Assembly (NCBI GenBank): GCA_033439265.1
Contig: JAVTVX010000019.1
Location: 6,083,501 to 6,147,500 of the forward strand
Origin: Dillenia suffruticosa
Lineage: Eukaryota > Streptophyta > Magnoliopsida > Dilleniales > Dilleniaceae
Direction: 5' to 3'
Length of the DNA: 64,000 bases
Part shown: positions 46,317-60,600 of the stretch, in pieces
Layout of the letters: every line of letters starts with the position of its first letter
Numbering within the stretch: the stretch's first letter is position 1
Notes under the pieces: generated by a model
What the model was told of the DNA's origin: nothing
Database searches by the model: none
What the model saw: the letters and a program-made list of their open reading frames with translations, nothing else
Position numbers and translations under genes: made by a program

Positions 46317-48565
46317 TCTTATGTACCGAGAAGTCAAGGGTACAGCTTCACAAGGTAAAGTGGTGCAGTGTATGAGCAATGAAACCAAGAACGATGATGG
46401 TCATGATGGTCGGTAAGGTCGATGATGCAACAAAGAGAGGCCGTGGGAGGTGAAGGGGCTAGGGCAACAATAAGTACAGAATAAAAATGAAAGTAAATTA
46501 AAAATCTTTTTTTATTTAATAATATAATATTATAATAAAATTTATTTTATTATAAATTGTTATTAGGTCAGATTATTTATCATCTAAATTTATATACGAA
46601 CCGATTCGATTATTCTCATATTAAAATCCGACTCTAATTCTATTCTAACTCGATTTAAAAAAAAATGGATCTACTGGATCGGATTTTGTGGACATCGTTT
46701 GGGCTAAGCAAGGTTAGATTCTCATTCGATTGTTATTAACAACATCAAAGCCGACATCGAACGTTTTTTTACCAACATGAATAATAATTGAGAGGAAGAA
46801 CATGCCATGGATGATGATCAAGGTCATCCAACACTATAAATGATTTCTGAAAATCTATGTTGAAAACATGTTATGGATTCAGAGATGAATAAAATGGAGG
46901 TAGGAGTCATGAAAATCATAAATATGAAAATGATTATCATGTGATTTACATATAGAGAAGTTTTGCACATAACCATTTTCATGAATATCTTGAAATCTCT
47001 TATTATAAAATTAAAAAAAAAAATAAATAGTATAGAAATTGACAAAAGGGTTCAAATTTGGTGGGACAATGAAGTGTCATCTAAGAGAACAGAGGGAGAC
47101 CCGTGGAGATTAGGGGTGTGATAAAGCTAAGTTGAAAGAGAGATTTTTGCCCCCACCCCCCCCCCCCCCGGGACAATTAGCAATTTTTGTTAGTACCAAA
47201 GGTGTAGTCAAGGTATCGTGGACTATACGATGAAATACTGGTTAGAACCACAGCCTCCTAAAGAGAGACAGATGGTGTCCTAGTGTTCTTGATGGAATTG
47301 ATCTACTTTAAAGCATGTAAGAGCGTCCTTACACACTAGGAAACATTGAGCATTTATCCATTTTTAGAAAGGATTGAAAATTCTAGGTCATTATCTTTCA
47401 TGGACACGAAGAGCACATGTTGGAAATTTAGGAAAAAGGTGATTTTGGTACTTCCTTTACTCCTTAATTTGCGAGGATTTTGAAGTGAACTCAAGGCTTG
47501 ACGTTGGATTGGTATGGGATCAAATTTGGAGTGATACAGAGAGGGAGAAAGAGAGCTTTCATTTATTTTTTTGGTGAGCAGAAAGAGAACTTTCATGTGC
47601 CGGTCCTGATTTAGATAGGACAGAAGGGGGTGTTACCTTTTTTAAATATATTTTTACCCACTTAATTCAAAAATGCCCTTAACAAAGTGTTTGACATTTC
47701 TTAGATTTCCATTAAATAAATGGCGTCCATGTGATGCTTGTTCAAGAAGTACCGAGAAGCCGATTAGCTTGAACTCAAATGGTATCGATCTTCTTTCTCT
47801 TTGTAATAAGTTTTGATTCAAGTCTCTATAAATAAAAAAAAAAAAAAGGTACCAAGAATACAATTGGACTTGAACAAAATATAGGCACGGTCGGACCAAA
47901 AATTGGGTTTTATCTCAAAACGCGGTAAAAGATTTTGCAGCCAAACTCCTCCGTGGCGTCCTTATACCTCAAATATCTCAACTTTAACTTTATTTCCCAT
48001 CTCCTATTAATCGGATAGACCGTCACTTAGCTCACTAAGTTTATTCATGCGCACCTTATTTTCTTCCAATAATAAATGAATTCATTTTATCATCTAACAA
48101 TCTATGGAATATATATATCTACTGCACCACCAACTTACAATTTCATTCATTGCTTACAATTCAAAATTTTCAGCTAAATAACTGTTGAAACATTGCTTCT
48201 ACATTACCACCCTTCTCGTTTGGGTAAAGTTATCACTTTAACAACAAATTGGAATAAATTTATAATTTGTTTTCTAAACCTTAAAACTAATTTTGACTTA
48301 TTCTCTTTTTATATTAAAATTTCTTAATTTCTCAATATTTTGACATTTTTCCTATATAAACTTAATTTAAGTATTCTTGGGTTCTCACAATTTGGGAATG
48401 TTTTAAATTTTGAAATTCATTTTTAAGATTTAATTAAATTCATATTTATTAAATTAATATGTTCAATTGTATAAATTTTGAAATGAAATGACGATATTTT
48501 GGTACTAAATAAAGAAAAAAAAAAGGTTGTATATTGAGAAGGACGATTTTGTTCCGACAAGTGAA

Positions 48566-48623
<58 letters not shown>

Positions 48624-51600
48624 TTAACTCTTATTTGGTTTAAAAAGCTATGTCTGGGGTTAGAGAGGACAAATCCAATTTCAACTGTGAAAAGTCCAAA
48701 GTGCATTGGGGGGGGGGGGGGGGCGGGGGAAGAGGAAGACTTTCTCAAAAGTTTGAACTTTAATATACTCAATTACTCTCTACTTAGCTCTCAGTTCTAT
48801 AAGTACCACGTAGCAAAATAGAATTAGTTTAAGTCTAAAACTGCAGTAAGCAAAATTTTTTGAAAAAATTAAAAAAAAAAAAAAAGAACTTTATTTTGAA
48901 AAGTAAGAGAAAATACTAAGACAATACATGAAAATAATTGTAGTCGTTGAAGAGCAAATATTAGTGTCTCCTACGACGACCAGAACACCGAACACAGACA
49001 AATAGAACGCGCATAATCTTAAATCTTTAGTTACCAATGCAAAAGTAAACTTGAAAATGACTAAAGTCTGCATATCAAACAATAATAAAAAAAAAAAGAA
49101 ATAAAAAATAAAATGATTTAAAATTATAAAAATATATTTATATAATTTTAGTTAGAATAAAAAATATATATTAAAATAACTAAATAATTTATGAAAGTTG
49201 TAATCTACGTTTTTTTTTATTAGTTAAAAACTTATATATAATTTTCTTTAAAAAAAAAAAAAATCCTGGGCCGGGGGCCAAGCTTTTACGTGCCTCCGTC
49301 CCTACTTGCCTTTGTGTGCGGTGAATATTATTTCCAATTAGGGAAGGAATTCTCCCCAACCCTTCCAAACTCAATGGCAAAATTCAATCTCAAATCTTTG
49401 TCATGATGAATTTAAGACCTAATTAGCACCTTGTAATGCCCATGTATTATTGGGATTAAAACTATCAGTTTTTCCCTATCAACAAATCTTTAGAGAGAGA
49501 GAGAGAGAGAGAGAAATAAATAAATAAGTAAAAATTATCAGTTTGAGGGTAATACTAGTATCTGTTTGGTCTATCTTTATTCCCACTAAAAAGCTACCTT
49601 AATTTATTTTTTTATGAATTTAAGAAATCTTTAAAAAAAATCTGAACTTTAAATGTTTATGAATATTTATAATATTTATGAACTTATATTTATGTTTTAA
49701 TTTATAAATATTTTAGAATTGATGAGTTCAAATTTAGTGTTTTAATTATGATAATTTTGTCAAGAAATTTGGATGATTGTTGTAGTTAAGGAAATATTGT
49801 TTGTGATATTTATAGTAATATAATTGGAGGATCAATTGGAAAGGAAGATGATGATTTTGGAATTTTGCCGAAGTAAATATTTGTAGCCAAGACCAACCTT
49901 CCATTTGATGAGGTTTTCTAAACTTCCATAGATGGCATCAGAACCTATTAAGGCATGAGAGCACATGTGGACGACATTGATGGTAAGAGAATTGGAAGTT
50001 CAAGAATTTTGTCCGATCTCAATTATTTTAAAAATATCTTCATATATCATGGATCTAGTATTTTTAGAAAACTTGTTCGATTTCCTTGACCAATTTTATA
50101 ATATTCCCTTGATGGAAATTTTGAAGTTTGAAAACTCTTTAATTTTTAGGAAACTTCGCTCTTTTATGAATTAGGAAACTCTTTTCTATAAAAGAGTTTT
50201 TAGGTTTTTGGAGACAATTATCACTTTTCTTATTCGAGACTAGTCGATTTCTTTTAGAGCTTTCATCTCTAATGTCTTCATTTTAATTTATTTTTTTAGA
50301 CAAAAGATTATTGAAATCTTGATTAATAAAGATCGTGAGAGCTAATTGAAGTTATTGGCTCAACATTTTATAAATATTTATTTAATCTTTATTCTTTAAT
50401 GTTTATAATTGTTTTGGATTATTGAATGAAGGTTTATATTTGATATTTTTAAAATAGTTTGCAACTAATTAAAAATGGTAACGTTTGTTTGTTTTTAATA
50501 AAGTGGTAATTGGTATAGTTTTATGGTCTCACAACGATTTAACTTATATTATGAGATTAAATAATTTAATTTAAATAAACTTAAGTTGGTATTTGTTAAT
50601 TATAATTGAGTCTCTCAAATCTTAATGTTATCGAAATACTAAATTCAAAGAGAATCTCTAGAATTGTCTTTTAATTAAATAAATAATTAATAATAGTATC
50701 TTAATTACCAATGAAGTAAGGAAAGACTAGTCATTTCGTGATACTTAACGGTTGTAACCAATTTGTTTAGATAATATTGAGTAATTTTGATATCAATAAT
50801 CAATTAAATAAATCAAGATAGAAATAATTCATTTAGTTAGAGTTTATTCTCGTTAATATTCTCTCTTTTAATTAAAGTTATCTGTTTGACTTGCTTTAAT
50901 AAATTTTATTGATTTATTTTGTTTATTAGTTTTTGATAATTTCTCAATCTCATACTCTTTTTCTTCTTTAAAAGATAAATCCGACTTTTTCCTGTGAAGA
51001 CGACTTTACTCACTCTAAACTCATCTTTGTGAAATAGGTATTTTTATTTTTATTGGTTTGATAACCACTGAAAATTACTTATAAAACTATTCACTTTATA
51101 AATCATTTATAAAATTTTAATGTCAATCACCCTTTATTGTAATTTCACTATATTTATAACTTATAAAAGAGTTTTTTAAAATAAAATTGCTGAACAGATT
51201 ATTATTTAAAATTTAAAAATCTTATTTTTCATACTAACTTATATAAGTAAAAAATAAAATTATTAAAAAAAAAAAAAGTTAAGTCAAGCATACTGCTAAT
51301 AATAAACCTAAAATCATTGGGGCTGTCCCATGATTTAAGTAAACGATGTCTCCTCTAACTTGACTCCTTGTGCTGCCTTCCTTTATTCTTCATGTAAAAA
51401 TAATTCAATCCTAACTAAATACAAAACATTTAAATTTGGCTCATTTACTAGTAGGATCTCAAGATTGAATTTGCACTTAGCTATTTTGATGGTATTTACT
51501 TACTTTATACATAAATAAATACAAGATTGAATAATTTACTTACATTGTACATAAAGTTTAAGGATAAGTTGATTAACCTAGTAATCAAATTGACTCGTTC

Positions 51601-52881
51601 AGACTTGACTTATCTAACGTTACAAACTAATTTCGAATCAATTCCTTCACTATGCTATATGCTGCAAAATTTTAATTATGGAATTAAGAGAACTTGACCG
51701 AGCACATTAGTTCCACGTAAGATGGTTGAATTCGTTTAATTGAAAATAGTTTAAAAGTAAGAAAGAGTCACCGGTACGCGGTGTTTTTATAAAACCAGAC
51801 CGCTTGGCCAGCTCGACTAGTTCAATCATGAACTGTTTTATAAACCGATTCGAGTTTTACTATTAAATCGAATGAAATCAAATCCGATCAAAATCGTTTT
51901 AAAATTAATTAAAATCAATAATACTGGTGAACAATTTAAACAAGTTCAAAGAAAAAATTATAATATATAAATTCTTTTTTTAAAAGCAATCCAAAAAATT
52001 ATATAATAAACAAATTATAATATATAAATGAAACAAATTTATTTTTTACAAAGATATATAGATTTTATTTTATTTTAAAATATATAATATATAAATTATT
52101 TATATGATATCATGGTTTTGGGTTCGTAAAATGATCTGACTAAGAAACCAATGAACCGATAAATTGATAAGTTATATACGGAAAAAACATTCCTCGTACG
52201 ATTTCTCATGTCCCTTTATTTCTTCTTTCCTCTTACCCTTTTCCCCAACGAGACCCATAGGTTTCCGTTATAACCGAAAAAAGTAATAATTTAGAAATAG
52301 GTTGATACAGCGTTATTGTAGCATTGTCCTGATGTTAACACTATGTTCAAAGTTTTTGACTAAAAATAATTTAGAGGTAATTCCAAATAATATTTATTTC
52401 TATTTTTAACATTTCTCCTTCCATTACTCGCCAAGTAGACAAGCAAGTAGGCACAAAGAAAGAAGCAAAATTGGACCGGCAGATGGAATTACCTTTGGAG
52501 AGTTGATGTAACATAAGAAAAATAACAAATAGATAGTTTAGTAAAATGAGATAGTAGATTTTTTTATTAAAATTTAATTCAAAACTTAAAAAAAAAATTT
52601 ATATCAGAGAGTTATCTTTAAATTAAAGTTATCTTTAAATTAAAGTGTTATAAATATTTGAATCAAATTAATTATAATATGATTTTAGTTACAATGCATT
52701 TGCCGCGTAGCATCTCGCAGTAAATTTACAACGGTGACAGCCTGGTGTGGGGTCTAAGATGGTATAAGGCAAACTGTCACCAGAATTTTGGGTTGGACTG
52801 ACACATATAAGAGTAGAGTTTATTCAAAATGAATTAAAAAGCTACTGCAATTCATTACTCAGACTTTGTCATCTCCCTATC
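46317..52881. other. AT-rich spacer, no gene seen
   Basis: About 6.6 kb with no recognisable coding sequence. It contains a C run at 47157-47169, (TA)n(GA)n at 48571-48622, a G run at 48708-48722, (GA)n at 49491-49514 and a region rich in CGATT words at 51770-52140 that may be an unrecognised old repeat. Confidence 0.45.
48571..48622. repeat. Compound microsatellite (TA)n(GA)n
   Basis: Uninterrupted TA dinucleotides passing into AG dinucleotides. Confidence 0.95.
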
Positions 52882-52963
52882 CTTCTTTTGTGCCACCCCA
52901 AGTCCAACTACTTCTCTGTCACCTTCTTTTGCGCCACCCCAAGTCCAACGACTTCTCTGTCAC
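52882..52963. repeat. 41-bp tandem duplication
   Basis: CTTCTTTTGTGCCACCCCAA begins at 52882 and its copy CTTCTTTTGCGCCACCCCAA at 52923; the 41-bp units differ at about two positions. An 80-codon plus-strand frame (52866-53108) covers it but has a leucine/serine-rich repeat-derived content and no family match. Confidence 0.85.
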
Positions 52964-55871
52964 CTTCATTTATTCTTCTCCTCTCTTTCTTCAATTTCGT
53001 AATCATTTTCACCTCTCTCTCTCTCTCTCTCTAAGCGGAAAGATTCAAAACTCAAAACCTTCTTTTTTGATAAACCACGGATCATGGTATATGATTGTTC
53101 CTTACTAAGATAATGTTGAATGGGATACACTAAAACTTCCCTCTTGAAATATTTTCCATAATTATTATTTATTTTTTGGTGTCCTGATTTAGAACCGTCA
53201 AACACCGATTCGAGATTGTAAGAAATAGTTCTCTCAACGTAGTTTTTTTATCTCTAAATTTTAAATATAATATTTGATTAAAAAATTTAACATTTCGTTC
53301 TATCAGAGTCATATGTTAATATAAGTATTATTAGTGTTATCACAGTTTCAACATAATGTAGTAATTCGACATTAATCCACAAGATATCAGTGGAAGAAGT
53401 ATATATTGCAGATGGGCAGCCATCAAACAAATCTCACAAAAACAAATATATATTGCAAATGGGTTCACACGACATTGCTGATATTATCAAAACTACATAC
53501 CTTTGTGTTTAGAGAACACTGTCCTAACACAAGTAAGTTTGCGCAAATTTGTATGAAAATTATCAAAGAATAATTTGCCATCAATGTCCTCTCTGATATA
53601 ATGGATGAATGTTAAATCTTTTTAATTAAAATTTTAAATTCGAGTCGAAATAAAAAAATAAATACTAAAAGAATCAATTTTTAAAATAAATATCACAGTA
53701 TTTAAATTAAATTAGTTAGATAATAGTGGATATCAATTGGTCTAATAAAAAAAAGAAGTCAAAAAATAATTTGCTAGACTCTTTATATACAATATAATAA
53801 ATATTTTCACTCGGAAATGAAAACATTATTAATCAACCAATACCCAAGAAGCTTTTCAGTCACCAAACCCAAGAAGCTCTTGGCAAATGAACAAGAGAGA
53901 ATGAAAGAAGTTAAATGAATCTCTTTTTTGGTCAATAACATGAGAAATTATTGTAGGCATTCATGTATTATGATTTAAGGCTGCATATGTATGGAAGTCC
54001 AAATACTAAAATCGCAGAGACTTTATGCAACAGATATACACTTGCCATGGCATGTACTATAAATATACAATAATCAGAATATAGGCTGCAGACTAATGGA
54101 CATTGCAATTTATCAAAGCAATTTTTGTTTTTTATGAGCTCATCATGATAAAATCATCTTTATCTCTTTTTTTCTTTTTTTTTTTCAATGTAAGTATAAA
54201 ATTATCGAGAGTAAAGTTTGGAATTCTTGGATGGCACATGTCTAACGTTTTCAACTTTTAGTAATACCAACGACATTTTTTTTTCACTCACCGATATTCA
54301 GATTTTGTCCGATTAATCCGATTCGAGTATTATGGGACCCATTAAGGGGTTCGCTATCCCAAATCTCATTTTTTCATTCTCATAACTCGAACTCGAGATC
54401 TATGATTAAGAGAGTATAGTACACTACCACTACACCTATGAAAGTTTGATATAATACCAACGACATGTAGATTTAATGACAGGATAATAAATTTTTTTAA
54501 TCAAAATCTCAAATTCTATTATTAGGAGTCAAAAAATAGGCATGAGAAGAATCAAATCCTAAATTAGGTTCTATAGTTACTCGAATAGAATTAGTCGAAA
54601 TTTTGAATATCAACCGTCAAATTTTAAATATATTTAAAAAAAAAAAATCTTTTTAACAGTGTTTCCCAAAAATGGGCCATCAAAGATTTGTGGAGATCCT
54701 TACATACTTAAGGGTCTACTTAGGTTAGCCTGTCAGACTTAAGGGCCCAAAACTGAACGCATATCAGAAAGGCCAATAATTCCAAACTAACACTGTTTGG
54801 CAGTAAGGAGAGAGAGAGAGAGAGAGAGATTTTTTGGAGGGAAAAATTGAATTCCTCATTGTTTGACAATATTTTAAATTAAAGTATGAATTTAAAATTT
54901 CGTGACAAAAATTATTTCCAAACATGGGAATTGCTGCTTCTTTTTTGCTTCCCCAACCCATGCATTTCCCGCATTTATTTTTTGGTACCATGTATTGGAC
55001 ACCGTCCGGTATCCGAGATTTCGCTCCTACTAATCCGAACCAATTACTACAGTGGCTCCTTTCGGAGGGCTGCCCCTTTTAAGTCCAATGGTTCAAACCC
55101 TTGTCTGTATTTTTTGGTACATGAGCAGAGGAAAGTTATATTACAAAATCAACGTTTATAGAAAACATAATAAAGTTCCAAATGGACAGATTAATGGTCA
55201 CAATTCTCCTTTTTCAATTTTGAGATCTAGGGTTTAAATGCTTGTGTAACGAAAAGAAAAAAAAAAAAAACGCAATAAAAACTGGCAATCTAACAAAGTG
55301 GCCAGTAGATATAGATGCAATAAATTGGAGAGAGGCCCAGCCCAACCAAAGTCCGGTCTTCTCTCTCAAATCTTGCTTGTTTGGTAGAATACCTTTCTAT
55401 GTATAGCCCTACCCAATTTATAGATAACAAAATAGTTGTTCGCACAAAAATGGGCAACACTTGCACTTTGTTGGGACATCAATTCTTTTGTAATAACTTG
55501 AAGGTAGCAAAATTCAGACATTATCAATTCTGAAAGTAAAGCATCAGTTTAATTAGCTCATAAATTTTCTTGGTTGCCATAATTAAATTGACATTATGTT
55601 TTGTTTTTAAATATTTGATTTAGTTAGAGAGAGAGAGAGAGAGAGAGACAGAGACAGAGAGAATATAAATGATATGAAATGGTATACCAAAATAATGTTA
55701 AAGGCCAGGTGTCTTTAATCCTTCTTGCACCGCTTGGTGTCCAAATAAATAACGGATTAGAGCAATTGACATTCCCCTCCCTCAAGAAAGTTAAAACCGG
55801 ATCACTGCAGTAGATGGACACCCATCCTCATTCCTTTACGTCTTTTTTTTTTTTTGGAGGGGGGGGGGGAG

Positions 55872-55917
<46 letters not shown>

Positions 55918-56119
55918 TCAGACATGCTTTATGATCATCATCAAAGATACTACAGAATTTTTTGTCAAGGAAGTCTTGATAATTCCAAAGGGAAAAAACG
56001 GATTAGTCTACATGTTTCCTAGATAAGCAAGTCTAATTCTCAAGACAAATTTGTTTAAAGATGATCTTTTAAATTGTACATTATTGCAAATAAGAAAGCA
56101 AAGTTAGTAATGGTAAATA
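52964..56119. other. Spacer upstream of the PDF1-like gene
   Basis: No gene recognised. GA microsatellites occur at 54808-54829, 55627-55662 and 55874-55916, the last one preceded by a G run (55857-55869). The distal promoter of the PDF1-like gene is likely within the last kilobase. Confidence 0.45.
55874..55916. repeat. (GA)n microsatellite, about 365 bp upstream of the PDF1-like ATG
   Basis: Pure GA dinucleotides of about 43 bp. GA tracts can bind GAGA-type (BBR/BPC) factors in plants; a role here is only a guess. Confidence 0.9.
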
Positions 56120-56127
56120 TAAATGCG
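56120..56127 (+). promoter_or_regulatory. L1-box-like site of the PDF1-like gene
   Basis: TAAATGCG matches 7 of 8 bases of the L1 box (TAAATGCA), the site bound by HD-ZIP IV factors such as ATML1/PDF2 in the promoters of epidermal genes including PDF1. It lies about 80 bp upstream of the TATA box. The last base differs, so binding is uncertain. Confidence 0.45.
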
Positions 56128-56199
56128 CCTGCAACATATCAACTAACCAGACACTCCTCCACCTGCTTCTATTTACTTCCCCCTACCCCCTCAGGCTTT

Positions 56200-56205
56200 T
56201 ATAAA
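56200..56205 (+). promoter_or_regulatory. TATA box of the PDF1-like gene
   Basis: TATAAA in CTTTTATAAACAGC, 76-81 nt before the ATG at 56281, with a pyrimidine-rich leader after it. Confidence 0.75.
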
Positions 56206-56280
56206 CAGCAGCCTGCCCCTTCTTCCTCACAACCCTATCTCTCTCTACTTCCCCTCTTCTTTTGTTCCAATCAAACAGAA

Positions 56281-57247
56281 ATGGAGAGCGAGAGAAAACG
56301 CTTACCTATGTTGGAGTTTGTCATGGTTATTGGGGTGCTTTCTCAAAACTTGATGGTTCCTGTCTTGGCTGCAACCTTTGAAGATCAAAAGAACTACTAC
56401 TCTCCTGACCCACATGGTAGAACACCTCCTAGGGGTCACTCTCCCCACCCCCCCCACCCCCCAATAAGAAATTTATCATCAACCTGTATGGTAGTTGTGA
56501 AATGTGGGCTACTAATTCATGTTGATGTGCAGGTTCACACAGGACCCCATCCCACAGAACACCATCTCATGGAACCCCATCACATGGAAGCGGCGGAAGT
56601 TACAACCCAACTCCATCAACACCTTCAGGAGGAGGATCTTACAACCCAACTCCATCAACTCCTTCAGGAGGAGGTAGCGGTGGCGGTGGCGGTGGTGGTG
56701 CCTATTACAGACCCCCACCAAGCCCAACAACACCTATTGTAAACCCTCCTGTCCTGACCCCACCAACCACTCCCATAGTTCCAAGCCCTCCTTTCCCTAT
56801 TGATCCAAACACTCCCCTCCCTGGTACATGCATGTGAGTCCCAAGACCCTGCACCCAAATGAAGTAAGCATCAACTTATGATAATCAAATTTTAATAGGC
56901 TGTTTGACTATTGCAGTTTTTGGAAGACTCACCCAGCAGCAATATGGGGATTGTTTGGCTGGTGGGGAACAGTAGCTGGAGCATTTGGCGTGGCAAGTGT
57001 TCCGGGCTTTGGATCAAATCTCAGCTTGCAACAAGCACTCTCAAACACTCGTACTGATGGATTTGGCGACCTCTACAGAGAAGGGACAGCTTCTTTGTTG
57101 AACTCCATGGTGGATAAAAAGTTCCCCTTTACGACACAGCAGGTGAGAGATCATTTCGCAGCAGGACTAGCTTCAAACAAGGCTGCAGGTGCTCAGGCCC
57201 AGCTCTTCAAGATGGCGAATGAAGGTCGTTTCACGCGTAGGAACTGA
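56281..57247 (+). CDS. PDF1: Protodermal factor 1-like secreted protein, 3 exons
   Basis: Splicing join(56281-56416, 56533-56833, 56917-57247) gives 768 nt, 255 residues, with GT-AG introns of 116 and 83 bp whose phases (1 and 2) fit exactly. A hydrophobic signal peptide covers about residues 9-31 (VMVIGVLSQNLMVPVLA). Next comes a repetitive proline/glycine/serine region (46-142) with SHRTPSHRTPSHGTPSHG-type repeats, two copies of SYNPTPSTPSGGG, and a glycine run. The conserved C-terminal domain follows from about 145: WKTHPAAIWGLFGWWGT, SLQQALSNTRTDGFGDLYRE, TTQQVRDHF and KMANEGRF. This layout is that of PDF1, an extracellular protein expressed in the outermost cell layer of shoot meristems and organ primordia, and in cotton fibre. 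Its molecular role is thought to be in the cell wall. An L1-box-like site upstream agrees. Assignment rests on remembered family features. The reading without splicing is out of frame after residue 46. Confidence 0.9.
56417..56532 (+). other. PDF1-like intron 1
   Basis: Donor CACATG^GTAGAA, acceptor TTGATGTGCAG^GTTCACA. Contains a C run (56444-56462). Confidence 0.8.
56834..56916 (+). other. PDF1-like intron 2
   Basis: Donor ATGCAT^GTGAGT (strong), acceptor TGACTATTGCAG^TTTTTGG. Joining restores the conserved CxxWKTHP start of the C-terminal domain. Confidence 0.9.
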
Positions 57248-57650
57248 GTGTCAGAGAAGCTAAAGATTAGTAGTCTTTTCTACGGGTAATTGACCATTGG
57301 TGTTTGCTTTAAGAAGAATGATGTTCGATACCAAGTAATGGTGCATTGTCTAGGTTGCATTTTAAATGTTGTGTGCTCTTAATCATGTCTGTTATTTTAC
57401 AGTATATTAACAGGATATCCATGTTTATGTTCTCAATGCTTTGTTCATGATTTCTCAGTTCTTAATAAGATAATTCAATTTTCCATATTTCAGGTGATAG
57501 CAATATAATTTAATACACAACATAATGACATGAAGAGACTGCTTGCAGCAAATAAAAACTTAATTTCGGAAAAGAATGCAATGAGAAATTTCAACAAATA
57601 ATATTACTTGAATAATTTCTGGTCAGCATGAGAATCAATCTCCACGGCAA
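57248..57650. other. 3' flank of the PDF1-like gene
   Basis: T-rich 3' UTR-like sequence; AATAAG at about 57464 is a possible near-upstream polyadenylation signal. No other feature. Confidence 0.45.
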
Positions 57651-60600
57651 GGGCATCTCATAATTTTAGTCTTGGTGGTCCACGTCTTCAAGACTGTCCT
57701 GCACATGAATAAATTACTTGAGTTATGACAATAAATTGGAAGTGTCATTGACAAGGTCATTTGGTTGTTGAAGTAGCCTTAAATGGTCAATTCCGTAAAA
57801 TAAATTAATTATTAAACCTTCAATTAAAGTGTCATTTCTCAAAGCATTGCCTAACCATTGTTATCCGTCATTCAAAGGAATTTCTGCTAACTACACCAAA
57901 GGAACATACAGAATGATCATTCCATGGTGCTCCTGCCTAATGACCAATAAGACCAACCAGCATAGTGTAAAAAGCCAAATGATTTTTAAACCATAAGTCA
58001 GTATCATAAGGCCTGTTTCATTGCCTCATGAAATCACATCGTCTCATACTAAATATTCAAAGTTCAATACAAATTGTAAAGAAACTATCTAAGTGGCCAA
58101 ACGGGTCCTTTGAGAACAGATGTAATGCAATGGATCTCTAAGCTCTAAGGGGCTTATTTTGCCAACTATTAAGTGCATAGGGAACTATTGAGATTTTCTA
58201 AACGAATAACACGGCAGCAGTTGAGGGAGACAGCATGATTGCAGGAACCATTAATTACATATTTAATTTTTCTGGATAGATTGATGATAAGGCAGCGATG
58301 AATTCCAATTCGACTTTAATGAATATCATGTAGAATTGGCAGTTCCCAATAAAGAAAGGTGTCTCTTGTTAAAGGTTTCTGTATTATGCTCAAAATTGTT
58401 TGATGCCAACTTTTTCTTGTGTAAACATGAAAATTTAGAAGCTGCTCTAGACAGCTAATGGCAGTGGAAAAACTTGAATAAAAAATCCAACTGCAGGATG
58501 CAAATGACTTTCTTAAATAACTTTGGACCCTATGATCAATTTACTTCCAATGATTCATACTGTCTATTAATAGTGTTCAAACAATAAAAGAAAAAGAAAA
58601 ATCTTAACTTGTACATCTAAAAGAAAAGGTAAAAATACATGGTATTAATCTAATAGAGTGTCTGGCGATTCCTAGAAAAAGAGCTTATGGAGCAAAAGAA
58701 AAGGAAAAAAAATATACCACTTAAAATAAATGATTTGAGGAAATAATATTTTTCTAAATTAAAAAAAAAAAAAAAAAAAAAACCAAAACAAAACAAAAAT
58801 AAACAAAAATAAAAACAAAAAAATAATAATTGCCAATGCAGGTGAAAACTCTTCCGAAGAGTCTTTGCTAATGTTAATAGTTGTTTATTGACAATTTAAA
58901 CATTTTAAGCAAAAAATGCCCAATTGAAAACATACTATCCTAAAAATTTCCATATTATATCATTAATGTTAGTTATATATTACAATATTTTATTTGTTAA
59001 AATAAAACAACAACCATGTTAGTTATATATACACATTATATATATAATTGTTTGTTAATGATTTTCTTATTCTTCATGTGCTATTATTTGTAATTGCTAG
59101 GAAATAATGAACTAACTAATATACGAATAAAATCCTATACCACCATGCATCATATAAAAATTAGCTCGTTACATCGTATATATTTAAACAACTTAGCAAA
59201 AAAAAAGGTATATTGCAATATATTCCTAATTATTTTATTCATGAATCAAAATCAATAGAATTGTTTCACAATTTTCATTATCTATTTTCTTAGAAAATTT
59301 TAATTATGGACAATTTAGCACATTTAGTTACAATAATTCAACATCTTAACTCTCGACCTCTTTTGTCATAAGGTTTTATTTAAAAGTCTTACAAACATAA
59401 GAATTTTTTCTTACAAATGTTGACAGATGGCGCCTTAAAAAAAGAGAATAAAAAAATTACTTGCAAGATTATGTGCCTGCCAAGCTTCAACTCCTACTTG
59501 TGTTATAAACTTATAACAAGAAGAGAAGACTAATGGAATGACTTGGGGATCCAGCCAGGAGAAAGAAAAAGGTAAATCAGCAAATAACCTTGTACAAGTA
59601 GTTGAAGACTCAACGGTCCAACCATGATGACTGGCATTGATCACGGCCGTAGTATCGCCATCTGTCAATGTGTACCATAGCTTGCGCTGCATCATCTATC
59701 AAATTCCTTGTACCACAAAATTTGTTTCAGAGGGGATTTACACTAAGCTTCTGCAAAATGCTTTTGCAAGTTCTCTAACTCATAGTCATAATTTTAACTG
59801 TCCTTGCAAATAATGTGAGTTTGATTACTTCCCTGGTTTTTCCTGGTTCTTTCCGACTAAATTATGCTTTACATGTTCCACATATCTTCGAATTCAGATG
59901 TCAAAATATACCATAACATGTAATTACGTTTAGCTAAATTGTCTACAGGTGCAAAGTAGTCGAACTGTGTAAAGATTTCAACCACATGACATTAAACTTA
60001 AGCTGAGCTGGGCCTTAAACACTTTGCTTGAACAACATAATGAAGTGAAAAACACAATCATAGACTCTGCAACAACAATTGGAGTGAGTGTAACCAGGAG
60101 GGTTTAAGGCCCCTCACCCTGCACAGAAAAGAGGGGGGGGGGAGAAAGAAAAGAACTTTGTGTACTTGATAAATTGTCCCTTGATTCTTCTATTTTTTAT
60201 GTGCTCCATTGACCACTCAAACATTTTAAATTAGAGAAATATGGATAATGTCACTAGCAATAGTCTAATAGATGCCATTTAGATACTTATTCCTATATAT
60301 TTATAAATATATATATAGGCCCCCCAAAATCCTTATATCTGAATTTGTTCTTAAATGTAACTTATGTTCACTATAACAATATTAAGAAGCCATGAATGTA
60401 TAAAATCAATTCATGTAATTGAGACTTAGTTTGATGACCACATTGGCTTACATTAACAAAGAACAGCTCATAATACCACAGTTCATTACCACTTAATCTG
60501 TAATAAAAATAAGCTAATGAAAATGCAATCTCTGCAATTATAGATTTGTGAAAATTAGCAACAGAATCAATATCCAAGTGAACAAGAACATGGAAATGTC

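Noticed and set aside
56512..56858. Minus-strand open frames over the PDF1-like gene
   Set aside because: Antisense to the repetitive exon 2; the plus strand has splice sites and a conserved C-terminal domain.
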